Source of the DNA: Lacrimispora sp. 210928-DFI.3.58
GTDB taxonomy: Bacteria > Bacillota > Clostridia > Lachnospirales > Lachnospiraceae
Assembly (NCBI RefSeq): GCF_020554865.1
Contig: NZ_JAJCIC010000026.1
Coordinates: 6,290 to 70,289 of the forward strand
Length of the DNA: 64,000 nucleotides
Reading direction: 5' to 3'
The notes beneath the pieces are model-generated. The model saw only the letters and a list, made by a program, of their open reading frames with translations. It searched no databases and was not told the origin of the DNA. The translations under genes were made by a program, and so were the position numbers. Below, one piece after another: positions 23,201 through 32,899 of this stretch. How positions within the stretch are numbered: position 1 is the first letter of the stretch; each line of letters starts with the position of its first letter.

Positions 23201-24065
23201 CCATGGTTCCCCGCCTCTCGGCAGGCCCCTGATCATAAAACAGCAGCCCCAGCTCTAACTGCTTTAAGCAAGCCTCCACACTGCTTATCATGGTGTATCT
23301 TCTTGTTGTCTCCACACTGCTGTGCCCCAGGAAATCCGCAAGACGTACCAGATCCTTTTCTTTTTCGTAATAGCTTGCTGCAAATAGATGTCTTAGATTG
23401 TGTGGAAATACCTTGCTTTCCTGTACACCTGACAGCTTACAGAGCTTTTTCATCTCTCCCCACACATTTCGCCTGTCTACAGGCTGTCCCCCCGCAGTGA
23501 TAAATATGCAGCCCTTTTGAATATTTCTCTTCCGGCAGTAGTCCTGCAGCATTTCTGCCAATGTCCTGGGCAGGAGGATCACACGTTCTTTTCCTTTGAA
23601 ATGGATATGTACCATATGTTTTGCCAAAGCCTCCACCGTGATGTATTTCAGCTCTCCGATCCGGATCCCTGTGCTGCCTATGGTCTGTAAAATATAGCTC
23701 AGCCGCTGATTTCCCATATCTTCTGCAGCTTGTACCAGGCGCTTGTATTCGCTGCGGCTTAACTCCTTCTCCTCCTCGCGGAATATCCGGCGCTGCTGCC
23801 GGAAGGTCTGGACACAGCAGTCCCTTCTTCCCTGATATTTCAGAAAGCAGTTTAAGGAGGCCAGCATGGAATTGGCGCTGCTCACCTTATAGTGTTCTCT
23901 CAGATACTCCTTATATTGGAGCACTTGCTCCCGCTCCCAGCTTTCCTCCCTCACGTAACTCAAGAAATGTTTTACATCACGGACATACTTTTCGATGGTA
24001 TTCTGGCTTTTCTCCTCGCTTCGCAAATATGCCTCAAATCGTGTGATTGTCGTTTTGTATTCCAT
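23196..24065 (-). CDS. Tyrosine recombinase, predicted invertase of the capsule promoter
   Basis: This 289-aa protein has an N-terminal SAM-like core-binding domain (residues 1-95, RFEAYLRSEEKSQNTIEKYV). The catalytic domain has all active-site residues: Arg in STGIRIGELKY, Lys in HFKGKERVILL, His-x-x-Arg in PHNLRHLFAAS, His in LGHSSVETT and nucleophile Tyr in TRRYTMISS. The size is that of XerC/D-like invertases, without phage-integrase extensions. No phage genes or tRNA attachment site are nearby. Its stop codon lies in site 2. Similar adjacency of recombinase and invertible promoter is known for surface-structure switches in Bacteroides and Clostridioides difficile. Confidence 0.88.
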   Translation of the reverse strand: MEYKTTITRFEAYLRSEEKSQNTIEKYVRDVKHFLSYVREESWEREQVLQYKEYLREHYKVSSANSMLASLNCFLKYQGRRDCCVQTFRQQRRIFREEEKELSRSEYKRLVQAAEDMGNQRLSYILQTIGSTGIRIGELKYITVEALAKHMVHIHFKGKERVILLPRTLAEMLQDYCRKRNIQKGCIFITAGGQPVDRRNVWGEMKKLCKLSGVQESKVFPHNLRHLFAASYYEKEKDLVRLADFLGHSSVETTRRYTMISSVEACLKQLELGLLFYDQGPAERRGTMV

Positions 24066-24408
24066 ATGATCTCTTTCCCTTATCCTTTGCTTCTCTTTCT
24101 TCTATAATATATTTGGGGGTTAATACGTAAATTTTCGTATTTCTGTTAAAAAAAGAAAGGGCCCGTCCCCTTCTGCACCATATCCTTGCAGCATTTGTTT
24201 TTGAGTTTCCGCGTTTTGCACCGCACCAGCCGTCCTCCCGGCAGGCGCGGTGCAAAACGCGGAAACTCAAGATTTGGCATATAGACATCCTGCCTGACAT
24301 CATTTATACTGAATAAATATCCAGGCACCTCCCTGATATATTTTTATCATCATTATGACAGCATTTGCTTTATTTTTCAAGAGGTGAAGATAAGAAAGGT
24401 GGTTTTCC
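24066..24408. other. Intergenic region between recombinase and glycosylase genes
   Basis: This 343-bp stretch has no gene I can support. The recombinase side contains a possible leftward promoter, TTTACG, 16-bp spacer, TATTAT, near 24105-24135. The middle holds a long perfect inverted repeat (24201-24270). The glycosylase side has the RBS GAAAGGTGG just before the ATG. Two weak A/T-rich patches near 24330-24380 could be promoters for the rightward gene, but no hexamer pair is convincing. Confidence 0.5.
24201..24270. repeat. 24-bp perfect inverted repeat
   Basis: Arms at 24201-24224 (starting TTGAGTTTCCGCG) and 24247-24270 are perfectly complementary, with a 22-nt GC-rich loop. It is not followed by a T run on either side within 6 nt, so it is an imperfect terminator candidate. 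The arm's GCGGAAACTCAA recurs in other intergenic regions (50377, 54352), and the loop resembles the palindromic element at 32900. It is therefore probably a member of a dispersed palindromic repeat family. Confidence 0.7.
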
Positions 24409-25326
24409 ATGACACATACATATGAAATCTCCTGTTTTAACCTGCAGCAGATCGCCCAGTCAGGCCAATGCTTCCGCATGAGTCCGATCCCCTGTGACAA
24501 GCTGCCTGAACATGCGGATTCCGGCTACCGTATCATAAGCGGCGGGCGCCTTCTTTCTGTTTTCCAGAACGGATTCCATGTCTCCTTTCAATGTCCCAAA
24601 GAGGATTTGGACGATTGGCTGGCTTATTTTGACTGGGATCTGGATTATGAAAATGTCATAGGTTCTATTGATCCGAAAGATACCTACCTTTTTGCTGCCG
24701 CTGAGGCCGGACAAGGGATCCGTATCCTCCGCCAGGATCCCTGGGAAATGATCATTACCTTTCTTATTTCCCAGCAAAAAACGATCCCGAAAATCAGGGA
24801 ATTGGTGGAGGCCTTAAGCCGCGCTTATGGAAGTCCCATAACGGCTGAGGGAACGTCTGCATCTGCCAACGCAGCTGCTGCCTATTATGCCTTTCCCACT
24901 CCAGAGCAGCTATCCCAGGCCGGCTTAGATGACCTTCTCGCCCTGAAGCTCGGCTACCGCGCAAAGTATATCCACCGTGTCTGCCAGGACGCGGTAAATG
25001 GCAGGCTGGATCTGGAGAAGTTAAAAAGGATGGATTATAAGGATGCCATGGAGTATCTCACAGGCTTCTACGGCATCGGCAAAAAGGTGGCTAACTGCGT
25101 CTGCCTCTTTGGTCTTCATCATATTGACGCTTTTCCTGTGGACACCTGGATAGAGAAGATACTCATGGAGCATTATTACCAGGCAAAAAAATACCGCCGT
25201 ACCCCCAAAGCCCTCCTTTTTGATAAGATCATCAAGGATTCCTTTGGGCAGTATGGCGGATATGCCGGGATCATGCAGCAGTATATTTTTTATTATGAGA
25301 GATTGAGAAATGGCAAATTGGGATAA
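24409..25326 (+). CDS. ogg: 8-oxoguanine DNA glycosylase / AP lyase (HhH-GPD)
   Basis: This 305-aa protein has an N-terminal OGG-type beta domain (FNLQQIAQSGQCFRMSPI) and a DPWEMIITFLISQQKTIPKI helix. The helix-hairpin-helix active site is TGFYGIGKKVANCVCLF, with catalytic Lys, then AFPVDTWIEKIL with catalytic Asp. It excises oxidised guanine in base-excision repair. The beta domain and the SQQ motif separate it from plain endonuclease III or AlkA. RBS GAAAGGTGG lies 5 nt upstream. It is transcribed away from the recombinase, and its stop is followed almost at once by the promoter of the toxin-antitoxin module. Confidence 0.9.
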   Translation: MTHTYEISCFNLQQIAQSGQCFRMSPIPCDKLPEHADSGYRIISGGRLLSVFQNGFHVSFQCPKEDLDDWLAYFDWDLDYENVIGSIDPKDTYLFAAAEAGQGIRILRQDPWEMIITFLISQQKTIPKIRELVEALSRAYGSPITAEGTSASANAAAAYYAFPTPEQLSQAGLDDLLALKLGYRAKYIHRVCQDAVNGRLDLEKLKRMDYKDAMEYLTGFYGIGKKVANCVCLFGLHHIDAFPVDTWIEKILMEHYYQAKKYRRTPKALLFDKIIKDSFGQYGGYAGIMQQYIFYYERLRNGKLG

Positions 25327-25334
25327 GATCAGGC

Positions 25335-25363
25335 TTGATAGAAAGACTCTTTTCGCATATAAT
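25335..25363 (+). promoter_or_regulatory. Strong sigma-A promoter of antitoxin RNA
   Basis: TTGATA at 25335-25340, a 17-bp spacer, and perfect TATAAT at 25358-25363. This is one of the strongest promoters in the window. The start site should be near 25370, just before the repeat-containing RNA, as expected for type III antitoxin RNA made in excess over toxin mRNA. Confidence 0.85.
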
Positions 25364-25403
25364 ATAAGTGAAAGAAGAGCTTTCTTCTCTCCTTCGCTAA
25401 ATG

Positions 25404-25509
25404 ATGACGAGTGACGGTTCTGACTCGTCGATAAAATAAAAATTGACCGAGCGAAGATGATGTGTGACGGTTCTGACACATCGGTAAAATAAAAATTGAC
25501 CGAGCGAAG
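25404..25509 (+). repeat. Two tandem 53-nt repeats with covarying stems
   Basis: Unit 1 is 25404-25456 and unit 2 is 25457-25509. Stems are GACGAGT/ACTCGTC and GATGTGT/ACACATC. Bases outside the stems are identical except one A/G change. Count and spacing fit a short type III antitoxin array and not CRISPR, because there are no spacers of unrelated sequence. Confidence 0.85.
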
Positions 25510-25517
25510 AAAATTCA

Positions 25518-25555
25518 GGCGAGGTTGACTCTAACTAGTTGACCTCGCCCTTTTT
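25518..25555 (+). terminator. Intrinsic terminator between antitoxin and toxin
   Basis: Arms GGCGAGGT (25518-25525) and ACCTCGCC (25542-25549) are followed by a run of five T (25551-25555). It lies between the repeats and the toxin start codon. This is the leaky terminator position that sets the RNA-to-toxin ratio in type III modules. Confidence 0.88.
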
Positions 25556-25573
25556 ACATTGTGAGGTACTAAA

Positions 25574-26047
25574 ATGGAATATTACTTAAAATTATCTCTT
25601 CTATCTTGGAAATTTATCCAGGATTATCCTCCTGCCACATATCCTGAACTGATGCATAAACATGGGCGTCCTTATACTTGTTTATTAATTGATTCTCATG
25701 ATGATTATTTTATTTGTGTTCCCTTTCGTTCAGCCATTGGACATAAAAATGCATTCATGTTTACTGGCACCACTCGCTCCTTAAAAACAAGATCCGGCCT
25801 GGACTATTCAAAAATCGCAATCATCAAAGATATTGATTACTTTGACTCAAACGCCCCTGCAATTGTCGACCAGGATGAATACACTGAAATGATGAAAAAC
25901 CTTCCATCCATCATTAAGGAAGTAAACAACTATGTGAATACATATATCAGCCATGTTAATGGTACAATGCCTCTTCATCCGAGGGCATTCTCCCGAAAAT
26001 ATCAGTATTCTACGTTACCTTATTTTCATAATCTTATGGGAATTTAA
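25574..26047 (+). CDS. Type III toxin: ToxN/CptN/TenpN-superfamily endoribonuclease
   Basis: This 157-aa protein has RPYTCLLIDSHDDYFICVPF with RSAIGHKNAF, the conserved strand and R-S-x-I-x-H-K region of CptN/TenpN-like toxins. SGLDYSKIAIIKDIDYF follows, and the C-terminal KYQYSTLPYFHNLMGI matches the family's STL-x-x-x-H ending. Such toxins cut mRNA and their own antitoxin RNA. They act as plasmid/chromosome addiction or phage-abortive-infection modules. RBS GTGAGG lies 8 nt before the ATG. Promoter, repeats and terminator immediately upstream complete the locus. It is AT-rich relative to its neighbours, suggesting transfer. Confidence 0.82.
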   Translation: MEYYLKLSLLSWKFIQDYPPATYPELMHKHGRPYTCLLIDSHDDYFICVPFRSAIGHKNAFMFTGTTRSLKTRSGLDYSKIAIIKDIDYFDSNAPAIVDQDEYTEMMKNLPSIIKEVNNYVNTYISHVNGTMPLHPRAFSRKYQYSTLPYFHNLMGI

Positions 26048-26049
26048 TT

Positions 26050-26691
26050 TCACATCATCCCAACCTCAAATATCTTCCACTTCCCCCGCAGTCCTCTCTC
26101 CTTCCCCACTGCAAAGTTTCTTGTATACTCGCCGTCTCCCCACTGGGGAGCACCTTTTAAGGCTTCTTCAGACCATTTCTGGCTGAAGGTGACGCGGACG
26201 ATGCGGTACTCTTTGAATTTGAGCTGTTTGGCAAGGTCGTCGCAGCCGGAGCCGGGAAGGGTTTCAAAGCTGTGGACGATGTATTCTTTGATGTAGCGGC
26301 CCTCTGAGAAGTCTGCAGCCTGCTGGGGAAAGTTCATGGAGGCGGACTGTTTCCCCGCTACGATGCTTTCGCAGAGCTCATATTGGGCCATGCCCTGGTA
26401 TTTGAAGAAAAAGCCTACGGCCTGCTGGGGCAGGTCTGCCGGCATGGTCTCGAATTTGACGTGTCTGGGAAGACTGTCGTCTATGGTGTATTCCTGGATC
26501 AGGTACTCCGGAGACCGGGATTTGTTCACTGCGGCTACTCCTAACATAAGGGCAAAGCAGATGAGCGTCATGCCCAGAATGCGGAGGCCCTGCTTGGAGA
26601 CGCCCGCCCCGGACTTTGCTGTGTCGGAGTACTGTTTCTTTGTATGCCCTTGATTCACATCTTTCTGTCTCTTATTGCCGCTCTCCGCCAT
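26050..26691 (-). CDS. Membrane-anchored protein of unknown function
   Basis: 213 residues from the ATG at 26691, chosen because GGAGG lies 8 nt upstream. A hydrophilic cytosolic N-terminus (about 40 residues, Lys/Gln-rich) is followed by one membrane helix (ILGMTLICFALMLGVAAV). An extracytoplasmic domain of about 150 residues then has YLIQEYTIDDSLPRHVKFET and a beta-rich end (YRIVRVTFSQKW). It resembles DUF4829-type lumazine-fold/NTF2-like secreted domains only vaguely. It is 32 bp downstream of the sugar-nucleotide reductase gene and convergent with the toxin. No function is assigned. Confidence 0.7.
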   Translation of the reverse strand: MAESGNKRQKDVNQGHTKKQYSDTAKSGAGVSKQGLRILGMTLICFALMLGVAAVNKSRSPEYLIQEYTIDDSLPRHVKFETMPADLPQQAVGFFFKYQGMAQYELCESIVAGKQSASMNFPQQAADFSEGRYIKEYIVHSFETLPGSGCDDLAKQLKFKEYRIVRVTFSQKWSEEALKGAPQWGDGEYTRNFAVGKERGLRGKWKIFEVGMM

Positions 26692-26723
26692 CGCCCATAC
26701 CTCCGTTCCAACTTGCATTGTCT

Positions 26724-27593
26724 CTAGTTCCCAATTTTTCCATATTCTTCCAGACAGAGCTTCAGGCCTTCTGCCGTATCCGAAAATAAAATTCCCTGCC
26801 CCCTGATCTTCTCTGTATTCATCGCCAGATTCCTGGGGCTGGCGGCAAAGCGTTCCATGTCTTTCTTGATCAGGCCTCCGTTTCCGGCCGCCGCCCCGGC
26901 AAACATAACAGCCGTATCATAGGCGTTCATCCGGTTTTCGCTGCCGAAATTGTAGATGCCTCCGGGAAGCTCCATGGCCTTTTCCATGTTTTTTACCACT
27001 TCCCATACATAGGTAATGCCGCGGTAGTCGTTGACAGGAAAGGACAGGCTGGCCCCCTCTTTTGCTGCCTTTAAAATATTGGCAAGCAGATTGGAGCTTC
27101 CCACCCGGTTTTCAGTGGGATAGTCGTACATCCAGCTAAGCCTCAGGGCAATGCCGTCTTTCATGCAGGTGAGCATGGCATTTTCTGCCCGCTTTTTGTC
27201 CTTTCCATATACATTTTGGGGACGGTGCTCCTCTCCCTCTCTGTTAGGCTCCAGGCTGTCTGCTCCTGTGTAGATCTGGTCGGAGCTCATGAATACCATT
27301 CGGCTTCCGTTTTCCCGGCAGGCCTTGGCCACATTGGCTGTGCCGCGGACATTGACTGCATCGGAAAGCTTGGGGTTCTCCTCACAGTGTCCTGTGTTGG
27401 AGATCGCTGCACAATGCAGCACTACATTTGGTTAGATCGCTTTTATAAATGCGGATACTGCCAGGGAATCTACAATATCTAACTCCCTGTGGGTGACGCC
27501 TATGGCTTCCACCCCTTCTCTATCTTTAAAATATTCAAAAAGCCGGGAGCCTAAGAAGCCTCCCGCGCCTGTTATTAATATACGTTTTGCCAT
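26724..27593 (-). pseudogene. dTDP-4-dehydrorhamnose-reductase-like protein with internal stop
   Basis: Read from the ATG at 27591-27593, the frame gives AKRILITGAGGFLGSRLFEY (NAD-binding Rossmann) and IDVVD-type residues. It then meets an in-frame TAA at 27432-27434 (codon 54), directly before PNVVLHCAAISNTGHCE. The remaining 232 residues are a complete RmlD/extended-SDR C-terminus (MVFMSSDQIYTG, GIYNFGSENRMNAY). One base change (CAA or AAA to TAA) explains it. The downstream half lacks the cofactor-binding loop and is unlikely to function. The intact protein would reduce a 4-keto sugar nucleotide. A sequencing error is possible. Confidence 0.78.
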
Positions 27594-27855
27594 GTTAATA
27601 CATAATACCTTTCAAAATCTCCGTAACTACACAGCTGTAGGCTGAGTAGTTACAAATCTCCATGCGCCCAGCGGACAGCATGGTAACATTATATCCCCTG
27701 TATGTCCTCTTTTTTTTACAATTTTCTTAAGATTTTCTTCCACGAATATTTAATAATTTTGAAAAGGTATCTACATCAAAATGTAATAAAGAGGCCGAAA
27801 AAGCCTGTGACAGCTCTTTACAGCCCCCTTATCTATACCTGTTTTTTATTCTGGT
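27594..27855. other. Intergenic region with hairpin, between dnaJ and reductase pseudogene
   Basis: 262 bp without a gene. It holds an 8-bp inverted repeat GTAACTAC/GTAGTTAC (27623-27630 and 27646-27653), and a CCATGC/GCATGG pair around 27660-27684. Near 27802-27815 is a short AGGC/GCCT stem followed on the minus strand by a T-rich stretch, a weak candidate terminator for dnaJ. Confidence 0.45.
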
Positions 27856-29001
27856 TTACTTAAAAAGCCCTTTTTTCTTAGGCTTCTCCTCCTCGGAGGT
27901 GATCCCGTTCATCGCATCGTCAAACCGGCGCAGGGCATCCTTCTGTGCCTGAGTCATGCGCTCCGGTACCTGTACCACCAGTGTGACGTAATGGTCGCCT
28001 CTGACATTTCTGTTGCGGAGGGAGGGAACGCCCTTGCCTTTTAAGCGCACTTTGGTATCTGTCTGGGTTCCCGGACGGACCTCGTACTCCACCTCGCCGT
28101 CCACTGTCTTGATGCGGATGGTTCCGCCCAGTGCTGCCCTTGCAAAGGAGATCGGTACGGTGGAATAAATGCTGGTGTCCTGACGCTTGAAGATCGGGTG
28201 CTGGGAGACAACTGCCTCAACCAGCAGATCCCCCCTCTCGCCGCCATTACTTCCCGGCTCGCCGCCTCCGGCCATGCGGATGCTCTGGCCGTTGTCAATG
28301 CCTGCAGGGATGCTGACTTTGAATTTCTTGCGCACGGTCTTGTAGCCTGTGCCGTAGCAGTCCGGACATTTTTCCTTGATGACCTTACCTGTACCGGAGC
28401 AGTCCGGGCAGGTCTGGACATTCTGTACCTGACCGAAGAAGGACTGCTGTGTATACATGATCTTTCCTTTGCCGTTACACTTTGTACAGGTCTGCGGGGT
28501 TGTTCCCGGCTTTGCGCCTGTGCCGTGACAGCTTGAGCAGGTTTCCTTAAAATTGATCTCGATCTCCTTCTCGCAGCCAAATACGGCTTCCTCAAAGGTG
28601 ATCCGCACAGATGTCCTCAGATTCGCGCCACGCGCAGGACCGCTCCTTGACCTGGAGGATCTGCCTCCTCCGAAAATATCCCCGAAAATGTCTCCAAAGA
28701 TATCTCCCATATCTCCGCCAAAGTCGAAACCGCCAAAACCGCCGTAGCCACCGGCACCGCCAGCGCCCTGTTCAAAGGCAGCATGGCCGAACTGGTCATA
28801 CTGCTGACGCTTCTGGGGATCGCTCAAAACGCTGTAGGCCTCAGATGCCTCCTTGAACTTTGCCTCTGCCTCCTTGTCGCCTGGGTTGGCATCGGGATGG
28901 TATTTTTTGGCAAGCTTCCGGTATGCTTTTTTCAGCGCATCATCGTCTGCGTCCTTTGGAACACCCAGAACTTCATAGTAATCTCTCTTACTCTCTGCCA
29001 T
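27856..29001 (-). CDS. dnaJ: Co-chaperone DnaJ (Hsp40)
   Basis: This 381-aa protein is complete. The J domain (residues 5-70) has the HPD triad in [12 protein letters not shown] Gly/Phe-rich linker ([13 protein letters not shown]) is followed by four CxxCxGxG zinc-finger repeats from about residue 148 ([33 protein letters not shown]). The C-terminal substrate-binding domains come last. It stimulates DnaK ATPase and presents unfolded substrates. It is the last gene of the CIRCE-controlled operon and follows dnaK by about 110 bp. The last residues are Lys-rich ([12 protein letters not shown]). Confidence 0.98.
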   Translation of the reverse strand: MAESKRDYYEVLGVPKDADDDALKKAYRKLAKKYHPDANPGDKEAEAKFKEASEAYSVLSDPQKRQQYDQFGHAAFEQGAGGAGGYGGFGGFDFGGDMGDIFGDIFGDIFGGGRSSRSRSGPARGANLRTSVRITFEEAVFGCEKEIEINFKETCSSCHGTGAKPGTTPQTCTKCNGKGKIMYTQQSFFGQVQNVQTCPDCSGTGKVIKEKCPDCYGTGYKTVRKKFKVSIPAGIDNGQSIRMAGGGEPGSNGGERGDLLVEAVVSQHPIFKRQDTSIYSTVPISFARAALGGTIRIKTVDGEVEYEVRPGTQTDTKVRLKGKGVPSLRNRNVRGDHYVTLVVQVPERMTQAQKDALRRFDDAMNGITSEEEKPKKKGLFK

Positions 29002-29109
29002 GTTGTTTACCTCTTAATCTTCTGAACGCCGAAAAGCCGCTCTTTATCAGTCATAAAGGGGTTAGGTGCCGGATACCCGGCTCCTAATCCCCAATGCAGT
29101 TATCTTACA

Positions 29110-31008
<1,899 letters not shown>

Positions 31009-31036
31009 CTATATGTGAAATGCCAATTGCCCTATG

Positions 31037-31696
31037 TCAATTTGCAACCTTTACCATGCTGTGCCTTACAACGCTGTCTCTGTACATGTAGCCCTTCTGG
31101 AGCTCCTCGGCCACTACATTCTCTCCCAGGCTTTCGTCATCCACATGCATGACCGCATTGTGGAAATTGGGATCGAACTCTTTGCCTACGGCTTCGATAT
31201 TTTTTACGCCTGCGTCCTCCAGGGTTTTCTGGAACTGCCTGCAGATCTTATCCATGCCCTCGGCAAGAGCTGTGCCCTTGTACTCCTCCGGTATGGCGGC
31301 AATTCCGCGCTCCAGATTGTCAAGGACCGGAAGCATTTTTTCAATGATATCTCTTGCTCCCATCTCATACATGGTGGACTTTTCTTTCTCGGTGCGCTTG
31401 CGGAAGTTCTCAAACTCTGCCATCTGGCGTTTTACCCTGTCCGTAAGCTCCTCGATCTTCTCATCCCTGGGATCCTTCTTTTTCTTGAAGAAGCCCTTTT
31501 TCTCCGCAGCTGCCTCACCGGCTGCCTCCTCTGCTGCTTCTTCCTTTGCAGCTTCCTCCGGCTCCTGGGATGCCTCTTCCTTTACGGCTTTCTCGGCCCC
31601 GGCCTCTTCTTCCTCTGCCTCGGAGGCTTTTTTTGCCTCCTCCTCCGGGGCTGCCTGTTCTTCTTGTACCTGCTCTTCTCTTATATCTTCACTCAC
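31037..31696 (-). CDS. grpE: Nucleotide exchange factor GrpE
   Basis: 219 residues. The first 75 are an unusually long, highly acidic Ala/Glu-rich tail (many EEAA and EEEAG repeats). The GrpE core then shows ELTDRVKRQMAEFENFRKRT, MLPVLDNLERGIAAI and FDPNFHNAVMHVDDES. The C-terminus is KGYMYRDSVVRHSMVKVAN. It releases ADP from DnaK and acts as a thermosensor through its long helices. The acidic tail is low-complexity and probably disordered. It lies 6 bp downstream of hrcA and 67 bp upstream of dnaK. Confidence 0.97.
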   Translation of the reverse strand: MSEDIREEQVQEEQAAPEEEAKKASEAEEEEAGAEKAVKEEASQEPEEAAKEEAAEEAAGEAAAEKKGFFKKKKDPRDEKIEELTDRVKRQMAEFENFRKRTEKEKSTMYEMGARDIIEKMLPVLDNLERGIAAIPEEYKGTALAEGMDKICRQFQKTLEDAGVKNIEAVGKEFDPNFHNAVMHVDDESLGENVVAEELQKGYMYRDSVVRHSMVKVAN

Positions 31697-31702
31697 AGCT
31701 TA

Positions 31703-32755
31703 TCACCTTTCGTCTTTTTTAAATGCTACATCCAGCTGGTTCATGAGATTCCTTAAGGTATCCAGAACCTTCTCGTAATCCATACGCTTAGGCCCTATGA
31801 TACCTACGGTTCCCCGCAGGCCTCCGCCCAGATCGTAATTCGCTGTCACTACGCTGCAGTCCTTCATGGACTGAACTGGTGTCTCATCGCCGATATATAC
31901 CTGGATGCCTGACTCCCCATCGGCGTCTGGGGTTATTTCTGACACAAATTCCTGGAGCATTTCCTTTTGTTCCAATGCTCCTATGAGCTGGCTGGCTTTG
32001 CCGCCCTCTGACAGCTCAGGATACTTGAAAATGTTGGTAGCTCCGCTGGTATATATCTGCAGGTCCTCTTCTCCTGCCCGGATGGCCTCAGCCACCTCAT
32101 TTAAAACCAGCTCCACCACCTGGCTGTGGATGCCTGCCTCGCCCTTCAGCTTGCTGATAATGCCTAAGTTGATCTCCTCAATGGTGAGACCGTTGAGGCT
32201 GCTGTTCAATAAAATGTTCAGATTCAGCAGTTCCTCGTCTCCCAGCTCGTCGGCAATGTCGATCATGGTGTTCTTGACGATGTTGCCTTCTGTCACCACC
32301 ACTACCAGAAGCTTTCCTGCCTCCATTTTCGAAAGCTGGATGAATTTCAGCTTTGTCTTGTGGTAGCTGGGGCCGCTGATCATGGCAGCGTAGTTGGTAT
32401 TGGATGCAAGGACCTGGGCCATTTTCTTCAGGACAAGCTCCAGCTTGTCGACCTTCTGGACCATCATTTCCTTGAACTCTGTGACCTCGTTTTCCTTCTC
32501 CTCCATGATCTGGTCTACATAAAAACGGTAGCCCTTATCGGAAGGAATCCGCCCTGCAGAGGTATGGGGCTGTATGATATATCCCATCTCCTCCAGATCT
32601 GACATCTCATTGCGGATAGTGGCCGAACTGAGTTTTAACTCCGAATACTTTGAAATCGTCCTGGAACCTACCGGCTCTCCTGTTTCCAGATATGTTTTGA
32701 TGATTGCTTTTAATATGGTAATCTTCCGATCATCCAGCCGCTCATCCAAAGACAT
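31703..32755 (-). CDS. hrcA: Heat-shock repressor HrcA
   Basis: This 350-aa protein has an N-terminal winged helix, ILKAIIKTYLETGEPVGSRT then SSATIRNEMSDLEEMGYI. The central GAF-like and insertion domains follow, ending VLDTLRNLMNQLDVAF. It binds the CIRCE operator and is kept active by GroEL, coupling chaperone demand to expression. It is the first gene of the operon and autoregulated by the CIRCE element at 32780-32806. GGAGGTGGACGG lies just upstream of the start codon. Confidence 0.98.
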   Translation of the reverse strand: MSLDERLDDRKITILKAIIKTYLETGEPVGSRTISKYSELKLSSATIRNEMSDLEEMGYIIQPHTSAGRIPSDKGYRFYVDQIMEEKENEVTEFKEMMVQKVDKLELVLKKMAQVLASNTNYAAMISGPSYHKTKLKFIQLSKMEAGKLLVVVVTEGNIVKNTMIDIADELGDEELLNLNILLNSSLNGLTIEEINLGIISKLKGEAGIHSQVVELVLNEVAEAIRAGEEDLQIYTSGATNIFKYPELSEGGKASQLIGALEQKEMLQEFVSEITPDADGESGIQVYIGDETPVQSMKDCSVVTANYDLGGGLRGTVGIIGPKRMDYEKVLDTLRNLMNQLDVAFKKDER

Positions 32756-32779
32756 CCGTCCACCTCCTTATTGATTTTA

Positions 32780-32806
32780 TTAGCACTCAACTCTTTGGAG
32801 TGCTAA
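32780..32806. promoter_or_regulatory. CIRCE operator (HrcA binding site)
   Basis: Perfect TTAGCACTC (32780-32788), 9-bp spacer, GAGTGCTAA (32798-32806). It matches the canonical CIRCE inverted repeat base for base and lies between the promoter and hrcA. Confidence 0.98.
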
Positions 32807-32820
32807 TATCTACATTCCAT

Positions 32821-32849
32821 AATATATTCCTTATTCCGTTATTTGTCAA
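32821..32849 (-). promoter_or_regulatory. Sigma-A promoter of hrcA-grpE-dnaK-dnaJ operon
   Basis: TTGACA (complement of 32844-32849), 17-bp spacer, TATATT (complement of 32821-32826). The start site should fall just at or before the CIRCE element, so HrcA binding would block initiation. Confidence 0.88.
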
Positions 32850-32899
32850 GAGATATCTTCAAATTTCTTTTATTCCTTTTATTTTCGTGTAGCAGTTCC

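Larger units (their letters stand above)
25370..25556 (+). ncRNA. Type III antitoxin RNA with two 53-nt repeats
   Basis: The transcript between promoter and terminator contains two tandem 53-nt units (25404-25456 and 25457-25509). Each has a 7-bp stem around the invariant loop GACGGTTCTG-type core, then an A-rich spacer and GACCGAGCGAAG. The units differ at five positions; four are paired changes in the stem (C-G to T-A and A-T to T-A). So structure, not sequence, is conserved. In ToxIN, CptIN and TenpIN systems such repeats are cut by the toxin into pseudoknot units that bind and inhibit it. A CTTCGCT at 25392-25398 can pair with the AGCGAAG ending each unit. Confidence 0.8.

Noticed and set aside
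23196..24065. Recombinase as a prophage or ICE integrase
   Set aside because: No phage, relaxase or excisionase genes nearby, no tRNA target, and the inverted core sites plus promoter explain it better as an invertase.
24201..24270. Inverted repeat as a boundary of a second invertible segment
   Set aside because: The two arms form one hairpin only 22 nt apart; the segment between is too short to carry a promoter and differs from the recombinase core sites.
25404..25509. Two repeats as a mini CRISPR array
   Set aside because: There are no unrelated spacers, no cas genes, and the units are directly tandem with a terminator and toxin downstream; type III antitoxin fits all of this.
31034..31756. 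Long plus-strand frames opposite grpE
   Set aside because: Produced by the Ala/Glu-rich codon repeats of GrpE read in antisense; hydrophobic low complexity without signals.
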